Shown piece after piece: positions 56,378 to 64,000 of a DNA stretch of 64,000 nt. Position 1 is the first letter of the stretch. The number at the start of each line of letters is the position of its first letter. The notes under the pieces were generated by a model. That model saw nothing but the letters and a program-made list of their open reading frames with translations. It was not told where the DNA came from and made no database searches. Source of the DNA: Climacium dendroides (Eukaryota; Streptophyta; Bryopsida; Hypnales; Climaciaceae); the NCBI GenBank assembly GCA_950106755.1, contig OX467088.1:3952001-4016000 (forward strand), in the 5' to 3' direction. Position numbers and translations under genes: made by a program.

Positions 56378-57430
56378 AGATTTGTTGGTGTGGAGCATGG
56401 GGTCTTGAGTACACCGCCACAACTCACACGGCGTCTCACACGGCGGCAAGTGGCCTCGCCCCTTCTTGGCGAAGTGGTGACTGACTGGCTGCACCAGTCC
56501 TGCAGCAGGGGCCTTTTCCTTCCACCGACTTTCAATGTGGCCTCTCCACGGGAACTGCCGGCCTTTGCGTCTCCAACTGAATGCCCGACGCCAATCCCCA
56601 TCTTGCTGAACCGACTACTGTACCCGAACCTGGCTCCATGTGCGGGATTTGACCTTCCACTCCTGCGTGGGTCCAACACTCAGTCGAGAACTGAACTCGC
56701 ACAAACAGAAACCAAAACTATCTTGCATGCTTCACCAATGAGACAGTAGACCGACAGGGGGCTTCCACATTTTGGAAACTAGGGCACCCCTACAGCAACT
56801 GTAGTGAACGGGATTGTCGTACAGCATCAATATGGGTCGTCAGCCAACCCCAATCCTTGAAGAAACGGACAAAGTTCCTCCCAGTTTTGTAGCAAGGCAT
56901 AATACCTCACCTTTCCAGCCTGAGATCGCACTTTGGAATATTTACAGCCAAACGAATTTCTAATTTGGTTGCGAGAGTAAAAAATGAGAAAAATAGCGAG
57001 GAGAATTGAAAGAATAAGTGAGCTTAACCCCTAGTGGATCGATGGGGGTGGTTCATTGCCGGAATCATAAAAAGAAATAAAGAAATAAATAAAGAGAATA
57101 AAAAATTCCTTGAAGCACCCCGGGCGGCACTGTTGCGGAGGATAAAACAGAAGCAGTCCATGTGCCTTCCGATACCTAAACGTGCTCATGACTTGCAGCA
57201 CTTACCCACTTGGCTTGCGAGGCCACTTGGCGTCTCAGTTTCGGCCCCACGCGCACCCGTGGAAAGCCTTTTCTCCGGACTCTCGCACTCGTTCTCGGAG
57301 TCTCCCCGTCTCCCGACCTTTCTCGCTTTGCCCCATGGGACGGGCATCGGTCGGTGGTGGCGCTGCTGCGGCCCTGGCTGTGGTCCCACTTGACTCGCCC
57401 TATGGACTCTAAAAGTTTCGAAGAGCTTTG
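56378..57430. other. GC-rich segment of unknown nature
   Basis: Two GC-rich islands (56390-56700 and 57100-57420) stand out from the AT-rich flanks. Short ORFs on both strands have no recognisable domain. A lone TTAACCCCTAG at 57024-57034 resembles a TTAA-family terminus. The segment could be regulatory or a decayed gene; I cannot tell which. Confidence 0.35.
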
Positions 57431-58192
57431 AGCTCACATCTCTTGACCACTTCCCTGCTCGCAAATCATCAGAGGGCGGGGCTGCATCAACACTCAGTAG
57501 CTCAGCTGGAATTTCTCCTCCCTGAGTTGAGTTTGCATCTCAGTCAGAGTTTGTGAGGCCTGTAAGTTTGACACTCGTGGATGGAAGTCTTGATTGAAAG
57601 TGGATCTACAGCGAGGCGCTCGACTTGGTACTGAGATATTTCATGTCCTTGGATTTGGGGTGAATTGTCTGGTCAGGAGGTGCTTATCTGCTCTTGCTTC
57701 TTGCATTTGACCGTAACTCGTACGTACACGGCTTGATAATTCATAAATTAGTTGGTCAGCCAGGATCGTCTCAATAGTTTGCTAGAATGGGAATTCCTCT
57801 TTGACGGTCATCTGTTTTCATATGATGGCGTGTTGCGGAGCGTCAATTTTCTGGCATTCGAGTGCTCTGTAAACATATTGGACTTGTTATATATTTGAGG
57901 TTCAACATGGGCGACTAAAAAAGGGTCAATTTCATGAAATTCTGCCATTACAAGGGAATGTAGCGAATTTTCTACCTAGTACAAGGATACGTTCTTCATT
58001 GCAGTCAAAGAATCTGATAAGAGAAGGTTTCAGTCTACCAAGAGTTTTTGAAAAAACAGAACTAGCTAGCTGCTAGGAAACCAGTCGATCAGTGATGTAG
58101 AAAAACGTTGTCAATTAGCGGCCAACAATCTTGATAGAATTTGCGACCAAATCCGCTTGTTAGTTCGAGCAACTGTTCAAGTTTTCCAACCC
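57431..58192. other. Upstream region of KAI2-like gene
   Basis: A noncoding stretch preceding the hydrolase gene. No unambiguous TATA box or other site was recognised. Confidence 0.4.
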
Positions 58193-59168
58193 ATGATGAT
58201 TCCAGCGAGCTCGGGGTTGTTAGCGGCCCACAATGTGCGCATCCTGGGCACGGGCGACCGCTACGTGGTCCTGAGCCACGGCTTCGGCTCCGACCAAACG
58301 GCGTGGAAGTACATTGTGCCATCCCTGCTGAACGACTACAAAGTTGTCCTCTACGATTTAATGGGCGCCGGGAGCACCAACTCTGAGGATTTCAGCTTCA
58401 GCCGCTACTCCTCCCTGCACGCGCACGCGGACGACCTGCTGGCTATTCTCGACGAACTTGACATCCAGAGCTGCGTGTACGTGGGCGCCTCCGTTTCCGG
58501 CATGATCGGATGCCTGGCGTCCATCGAGCGCCCAGATGTAAGCCAATTCATATTCTCTCCATTCGTGAATTTCAGATGGCCCTAATCTGGGATCCTCAAG
58601 CGGTTTTCGTTTCCAACAAGGATTTTATTTTCTGAGTTTAGTATAACATGCTTCAAAACCTTTGCCTGAGAATGAATTGCGAAAATGGGTCCCGTAGGTA
58701 TTCCGTAAGCTGGTCCTGCTGGGGTCGTCGCCACGGTACTTGAACGACGTGGGCTACTACGGCGGGTTCGAGCAGCAGGATCTGGACGATTTGTACGGCG
58801 ACATGAAGTCGAATTTCAAGTCGTGGGTGACGGGGTTCGCGCCGCTGGCAGTGGGCGCGGACATCAAGAGCCAGGCCGTGCAAGAGTTCAGCGAGACGAT
58901 CTTCTCCATGCGCCCGGACATCGCGCTGAGCGTATGCAAAACCATTTTCCAGAGCGACATGCGCGCCATCTTGCCGCAGGTGACTGTCCCAGTGCACGTG
59001 CTGCAAACTCTGCAGGACATGGCGGTGCCGTTCGAGGTGGCTCACTACTTGCTCCGCCACTTGGGAGGCTGGACCACCATGGAAGTGCTCCACACGCGTG
59101 GCCATCTGCCGCACTTGAGCAACCCGCAGGTGGTGGTGCCTGTGCTGCTGCGCTGCCTGCCGTCGTGA
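58193..59168 (+). CDS. KAI2L: KAI2/D14-family alpha/beta hydrolase receptor
   Basis: Two exons (58193-58537, 58698-59168) joined by a 160-bp phase-0 GT-AG intron give 271 residues, the normal length for the family. Proteins of this family perceive karrikin/KL-type or strigolactone butenolides, hydrolyse them slowly, and signal through the F-box protein MAX2. Visible motifs are LSHGFGSDQTAWK (oxyanion loop), VLYDLMGAGSTN, the nucleophile elbow at Ser100, SSPRYLNDVGYYGGFEQQDL and SWVTGFAPLAVGADI in the lid region, SMRPDIALSVCKTIFQSDMR, Asp222 in LQDMAVP, and His251 in RGHLPHLS. The triad is complete. Oddly, the residue before Ser100 is Ala (GASVSG) where the family almost always has His. The start at 58193 matches the usual short N-terminus. 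Exons are GC-rich. KAI2 is likelier than D14, but the subfamily needs a tree. Confidence 0.92.
58538..58697 (+). other. Intron of the KAI2-like gene
   Basis: The donor GAT|GTAAGC follows RPD and the acceptor CCCGTAG|GTATTC precedes VFRKLVLLG. Phase 0, at the position where the family typically carries its single intron. Confidence 0.9.
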
Positions 59169-60417
59169 CCCTCGGCTGCCGGCTCGACCTTTCGGAAACC
59201 CTCAAGCTTCGGGTACGCCCACCTCCGAAATCCTAAATGCTCCATCCTCGCTCTCTGCAAACCCTAAAAACTTCACTCCTGCAAAAGCTTTCTTTTCGGA
59301 GGCTTAAAACAACTCCACTGAATATGGCAATTGTAAAACAATCGATCCACCCTCTCTCTGCAAAGCTTTCCTTTTCATTGAGGTCAAAACAAGATTGGTG
59401 AAAACATGCATGAGAACAAACTGAGTAGGAGAAGATCCGCAATTGGTGTAATGGTTGACATGGTCTTCTTGTGGATCATTTTCTTGGTTTTAGGCATATC
59501 GCTTGTCCACCGCTGGAACAGCTAGAGAGGGCAATTTGGAGCACATCCTTTGTTTGCAAAGTTTTTTTTTAAGGCCTCAAAATAGATATGCCAATGTCTA
59601 ATGATGCAAGATGTGTTTGGCAGGATTGATGGCGATACTCTACTCAGGCACTTTGTATATGGTGATTTGGGCAAGAAGGACTTTAAAATTACGATTGCGA
59701 CAATTGCCAATCTTATCGAGGTTGTAATTGTATAGACAGGTTCAATGTTTGGGGAGAATGTGGGATATGGGTAATTTGCAAGCAACAACTTGGAAGGCTT
59801 CACCTTTGCCATGCTTCTCCACCTAAATGCATCTTTGGTTGGCTATAGAGGTTGTTCTTGGGCTTGTTCAATGCCTTTTTTTAATGGCAACCTTCCATCA
59901 CACACTTTTGAGGCTATTTGTTGAGCTTGCTCAACGCCTTTTTTAATGGCAACTTTCCATTGCACGCTTTTGTAGCAAATTCAACTTTGTGAAGATTCGA
60001 TAGTTTTAGAACCTAAATTGAAGGGTTCCACATGAAGATCAACATCAATAGTATGAATTTGACTAGTTGGGTTCTCTTATAGGGACTACTTGCCTTGAGT
60101 TTAGGCGTTGAAAGTGTAGATTGATTATGATGCTTCTACACAAATTTTACATGTTAGCACAGTTGACATTAGTCGACATGATTGTCCTCTTAGAAAGAAG
60201 AGGAAGAGTGTCTTGGACCATCTATACTTAGGTTTAATGACACAACTATGATGACTTGTAATTTCTTCATTCAAAAGGTTGGCTTCACATTGAATATTGC
60301 CATTTCGCAATTCTATAAGAAATTGACTTTTCAAAATTTTAAAAGGTTTGCTTTAGAATTTGATTAGTGGAGTCTAAAGTCATCACATTCCACCTCACTT
60401 GCTAAACCATTTCCATG

Positions 60418-60575
60418 CACTAGTAGAAAACGCAGGGAATTCAACAGAATTTTGTTGTTTCGGTCCCGTTGTTTCGGTCACTGAACAACATAATTCTGTT
60501 AATTTTAACAGAATTCTGTTGTTCAGTGACTGAAACAACAGAATTTTGTTGAATTCCCTGCGTTTTCTACTAGTG
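60418..60575. mobile_element. 158-bp CACTA-type foldback MITE
   Basis: It starts CACTAGTAGAAAACGCAGGG and ends with the exact reverse complement, flanked by ATG on both sides (60415-60417 and 60576-60578). CACTAGTAGAAAA is a classic plant CACTA terminus and 3 bp the expected duplication. Pairing continues inside (GGAATTCAACA with TGTTGAATTCC, AACAGAATT repeats), so the whole element folds on itself. Confidence 0.92.
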
Positions 60576-60640
60576 ATGCTATCTATATCACATCCAATAG
60601 CATCCATTTGTACTCAAGCTAGGGGTGATTCTGAGATCAT

Positions 60641-60763
60641 TGACATCCATCATGGTTGTTTACTCAATGTTGTATAGTTATCGACATCCATTGTGGTTGT
60701 TTACTCAATGTTGTACATTTATTGACATCCATTGTAGTTGTTTACTTAATGTTGTACAATTAT
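60641..60763 (+). repeat. 41-bp tandem repeat, three units
   Basis: Units at 60641, 60682 and 60723, each starting (T/C)GACATCCAT and containing GGTTGTTTACTCAATGTTGTA or a one-base variant. It lies in the lectin kinase relic. Confidence 0.9.
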
Positions 60764-61215
60764 TACCATTGGTGGAAGGATCAAGAGGTTCTAAATTGAC
60801 CTTGGACGACTTGAAAGATGCGGATCTACATAAATTCATGTAATGAGGATCTAACCATGGCCAACAAGAACTTTGACCTAGTGCTAGGGTGAGGAGACTT
60901 TAGGAATGTGTACAAAGGCTTCTTGCCAAGCAACCAAAAAGCGTGTGAAGAATTAGTCCAATAGTCAAGGCTAGTGTGAGTTTTTGGCAAAGGTGATGAT
61001 TATTGGCAAAATTTATCACTCCTTTTTGTTGCGTTTGCAAGGTTGGTGCCATAAGTGGGGACAAGCTCCTTTTGGATTATAACTCCATGTTATATGAAAG
61101 TCTTGGCAGGCATATGTTTGTCTCTCTTGTGGTTGTACTTGGGGAGTTGCCAAATGCTCAAGATCAACAAAAGGTAGGCAAACTAGTTGTTGTTGGCAAA
61201 ATGGTGGTGGGATTA

Positions 61216-62103
61216 CCTTAGGAGAGACAATATGATACCCATTCATTATAAAATGTGTTACAAGTAATCATTCATAATATTAAAGTTTTTAAAGTAGTGT
61301 AAAGTAAACTTGCCAATCACAGGAGAGACAAAATTCAAATCCTCCTTCACATAAATTTAGAGATTTGCATGTTTCGAAATTTGACGCAATCATTAAATTT
61401 CATATTAAGATTCACCTTCATAAAACAAAATGCAAAAGGATTTCTTGGTATAAATTTTATTGCAATTTAAAGGTGAAGAAGCTAAAACCTAGTTAAAAAT
61501 TTCTTACAACTCTTTGTTGCACATGGTGTGAGGTCATTTGGCGGTGATACGAAATGTTGCAATGTTTGTACTACTAGTACTGTACAAGCAAGACCTTCAT
61601 GGACATTCCCATATGAAGTTTTGCATTTGTGAAAAGCTGTGTCCCTTCCTCCTCTTTGCTCCTGTTTTTTTGGAGTGTCGAAATCCCTAATGAACGAATA
61701 AAATTCATTACATTCTTGTCGAGCAAGAAGAAATTTTTACTTACCTGCCATGTTTCATCATTCAAGAGCTGTAGGTCTAACCTTGATGAACAAAATCACA
61801 ATCCACATTCACATAATCAGAAGGATTTCTATAGAAAGTTAATTGGACTGTTCGTGGCAAGCTTCAAACTACACAATCGCTCAGAGACGAAATAGCTTCG
61901 CAGACTCGACCACAAACCATTGATCAATGAAACCCCTGAATTAATTGCAGAGAGATTGCTGGTTAATTATCTGGCATGATATCAGTAGCGCCCGTAGAAG
62001 CAAAGATCCTTGAGTACTAATGGTGGTACAAACAAATAGGTCGCGCTTTCCAGGACATGCAATAGAAAGATGTTGCAGATGGTAGGCTTGGAGAGTGGCT
62101 GCA
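61216..62103. other. Intergenic DNA upstream of the F-box gene
   Basis: No gene is recognised; short ORFs only. The last 120 bp are presumably the F-box gene leader. Confidence 0.5.
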
Positions 62104-63517
62104 ATGGATGATAATCCTCAGAGTGCCTGGTTGGTGGAGCCTGGTGGTTCAAGCTACGAGTCGGACGCCAATTCAGCTCCCCACCAGGCTGATGGCACAT
62201 GCGACTTGGATCCTGAGCGATGGAGTAACCTCCCGCCGTACTTGATCGAAAAGGTACGAAGCATGCATAACCTTCAACCCTTGTAACCCGAAATTGAAAC
62301 GAGCTCTGAATGCAAATTCTAGGAAGAATTCACCAAGAGGCCCCCCATTGAAGCTCACGTCTCTGTTTCAACCAACACACCTTACAACACGCAATGTTTC
62401 GTTGCTGATTCTGGTGACAGAAAAGCTAAGAACGTCAATTCTGTTCATGGACGGTATTCCATGAACCATTGCAAGATTTGCATTAGCTTGTTGTGCCGGA
62501 AGACATGCAAATGAATATGCAAACTGCATTTCATCCACAACATTTTGCACCACTACGAGAGGATTTCCGCCCCCTTCCCCTCTCAGTTCCCTTAATCAAT
62601 CAATTCATTTCATATCATTTCCTAGAGGGACCCTGTGCCAATGTAACGAAATTGGCCTTTGAAGGAAAACCATTGCAGTAGGTATTTTAGGTATTAATAC
62701 AAGCAGGTTTATTTCATCTTATTGTTCGTCGATTACCGTATATAAAGGATTACGTACGGGGAGTGTTGAAACTGATTTACCTAGTAGTATTGCCTCTCTA
62801 ATTTTTGCTGCTTTTGTTGTCGTTGGGACTACTGTATGTAGTATGGTTCTAAAATAGAGTATTGAACAAGCTTGGTGGTGAATTTTCCGTGGTGATGTGC
62901 AGATTTTGGCGTGGTTGCCGATCCCCAGCTTCCTCCGCTTCCGCACCACCTGCAAGAGCTGGAACCATCTGCTGCACTCGCCGGGCTTCCTGCGCGACTG
63001 CCATGATGTGCCTTCCCAGGGGCCCTGGTTCCTGATGTTCAAGAACGACCACTACCGCGAAGCCGCGACTTACAACCCCTCCTTGGACTGCTGGCACTCC
63101 CTGCCGTTGCTCATCCCCGCGGCGCCCGGTCAAATCAGCTTCCATGTGGGCGCCGCGGGCGGCTTGCTATGCTACTACGCCGCCGAGTGCGACAGCGTGG
63201 TGGTGTGCAACCCCCTCACGCGCTGCTGGCGCAAGCTGCCGCCGACGCTGAGGATCCAGTTCTTCCAGCCGGTGGGGATGGTGGTGGATCGGAGGAGGTC
63301 AGCGTACAAGGTGGTGGTGGCGGGCATCTGGGCCACGTATGGCGCTTGCTACCCGACGGCGGAGGTGTTCGACTCCGCCACGAACGCTTGGAGTATCACG
63401 GTCAACACGCCGCCCAACTTCCCTCTGCATCCGCCGGGTATTCTGTGCGACGGAGTGCTCTTCTGGAGATGCCACGAGCCTCACGGGCTCACCACCTACG
63501 ACATGCAGGCACGCTAA
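62104..63517 (+). CDS. F-box protein (F-box/kelch type), 3' end uncertain
   Basis: Exon 1 is 62104-62253 (50 residues) and exon 2 begins at 62903, joined in phase 0 across a 649-bp intron (AAG|GTACGA ... TGTGCAG|ATT). The splice falls inside the F-box: WSNLPPYLIEK joins ILAWLPIPSFLRFRTTCKSWNHLLHSPGF. Such proteins are substrate adaptors of SCF ubiquitin ligases: the F-box binds SKP1 and the C-terminal beta-propeller holds the target. After the F-box come propeller-like strands (WFLMFKN, YNPSLDCWHSLPL, GGLLCYYAAECDSVVVCNPLTRCWRKLPPT, EVFDSATNAWSI). At 254 residues to the stop at 63515 it is short for the family (commonly near 380-420), so the gene is either truncated or continues by splicing past 63508. 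Confidence 0.85.
62254..62902 (+). other. Intron in the F-box gene
   Basis: Phase 0 GT-AG intron splitting the F-box codons. It is AT-rich compared with the exons. Confidence 0.8.
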
Positions 63518-64000
63518 TCCTCCCATGGACAGACTTCTTCTGTCATACAATATAACTATTCTTACAAGTCCTTGTTGGGGATGATTCACAATTAACAAGA
63601 ATCTATCGTCAAAATTTGGGAACGTTTCACATATTTTGAGTTGGCTTGTTTCTAAGTATTTGACACTGATTTTATAAGAAACCAGAGACATCGAGTAGGC
63701 TTAATCCATCTAAAGAGGGCCACTTTCCATTTTGCAGAAATTAGCCAGATTGGTAACAATGTAATCTTGATTGGGGGGGTGGAGAGGGGACGAATTGATA
63801 TCACTTACAGTAGGCCACGAATCGCATCAATTGATACTGCAACAATGGAAACTCCCTCAAGCAGCACACTTTTTGTGTAGATGAAACCAACGAAACTGAC
63901 GATCTAATGAGTGGGTGGGGTAGCTACAGCACAATGTATGGCAATTCGCGACAGATTTTTTAACAAATTTGCTATAAAATCATGCTAAATTGCAGTGCTC
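63518..64000 (+). other. 3' flank of F-box gene with a possible further exon
   Basis: A kelch-like reading frame (NNVILIGGVERGRI...) occupies 63749-63880, ending in TAG. It is in phase with exon 2 if a GC-AG intron spans 63509-63748. Otherwise nothing is recognised. Confidence 0.3.

Larger units (their letters stand above)
59990..61215 (+). pseudogene. L-type lectin receptor-like kinase, decayed
   Basis: Pieces of a legume-lectin receptor kinase occur in order but in different frames. First MKININSMNLTS (the HVGIDVNSI-type sugar-binding strand, about 60030-60065), then IDYDASTQILHV (about 60118-60155), part of the lectin back face. After a MITE and a tandem repeat comes the kinase: LTMANKNFDLVLG and VYKGFLPSNQK (about 60848-60945, P-loop lobe), IIGKIYHSFLLRLQGWCHKWGQ (about 60990-61060), then LLLDYNSMLYESLGRHMF (about 61070-61118), equal to the usual VYDYMPNGSLDRHLF. 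Multiple stops and frame changes make it a relic. Such receptors sit in the plasma membrane, but this copy cannot encode one. Confidence 0.7.

Noticed and set aside
58653..59236. Long antisense and +1-frame ORFs over KAI2 exon 2
   Set aside because: They arise from GC-rich codon composition. Only the plus frame with the hydrolase motifs and splice phase is credible.
59522..59812. Minus-strand 96-codon ORF near the KAI2-like gene
   Set aside because: It has no recognisable motif and lies in the upstream part of the plus-strand lectin-kinase relic region, so it is probably a chance ORF.
62690..62860. Open hydrophobic-looking stretch in the F-box intron as a plastid DNA insertion
   Set aside because: It has a plastid-like feel, but I could not match it to any plastid gene and it lacks a start, so there is no support.
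1..64000. tRNA, rRNA or snRNA genes
   Set aside because: I looked for tRNA B-box-like GGTTCGA contexts and rRNA signatures and found none with a plausible fold. A covariance-model scan would settle this.

Overview
This window is nuclear DNA of a land plant. The evidence is a two-exon KAI2/D14-family alpha/beta-hydrolase gene, an F-box gene, relics of an L-type lectin receptor kinase, CCCTAAA telomere-like tracts and plant-type CACTA, hAT and Ty3/gypsy elements. The two host genes have GC-rich exons, while the surrounding DNA is AT-rich and packed with nested transposons. A Crinkler-type (CRN) gene and the KAI2 type suggest a non-flowering lineage, but I cannot name the species.

Layout. 1-2680: the 5' two-thirds of a CRN gene (minus strand), cut by the window edge. 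2681-8950: AT-rich DNA with repeat fragments and one LTR-like promoter. 8985-10590: an unclassified TCCGG-rich element. 10590-29034: a Ty3/gypsy retrotransposon broken inside its protease region by a 13,758-bp hAT element (13194-26951) that has near-identical termini and a perfect 8-bp target duplication. 29035-30955: a 5'-truncated second copy of the hAT element's RING gene, joined directly to the broken reverse transcriptase. 32560-35860: a second TCCGG-rich element with two overlapping ORFs. 39820-44580: a decayed second hAT transposase with its own motif arrays. 44950-45586: a pogo/Tigger-like relic. 46314-49869: a complete CRN gene, a near-identical direct copy of the one at the left edge. 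49870-57400: AT-rich DNA holding several MITEs, including a family flanked by TTAA. 58193-59168: the KAI2-like gene. 59990-61215: lectin receptor kinase pseudogene with a CACTA MITE. 62104-63517 or beyond: F-box gene.

The most interesting object is the large hAT element. It carries three genes: a BED/DUF659/dimerisation-domain transposase with its D-D-E residues in place, a pseudokinase-like protein, and a coiled-coil RING-finger protein. Each gene is preceded by a tandem or clustered array of a dyad motif, CCGTC-N5/6-GACGG, then a TATA box, then a leader of about 190-220 bp. A fourth array fills the right terminus. A second hAT in the window has the same array-TATA-transposase layout with a different motif (CGTCC-N-CGCC). 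The simplest reading is that each transposase has its own binding motif, used both at the element end and as a promoter module that puts all element genes under shared control. Internal stop codons show that both copies are now probably inactive.
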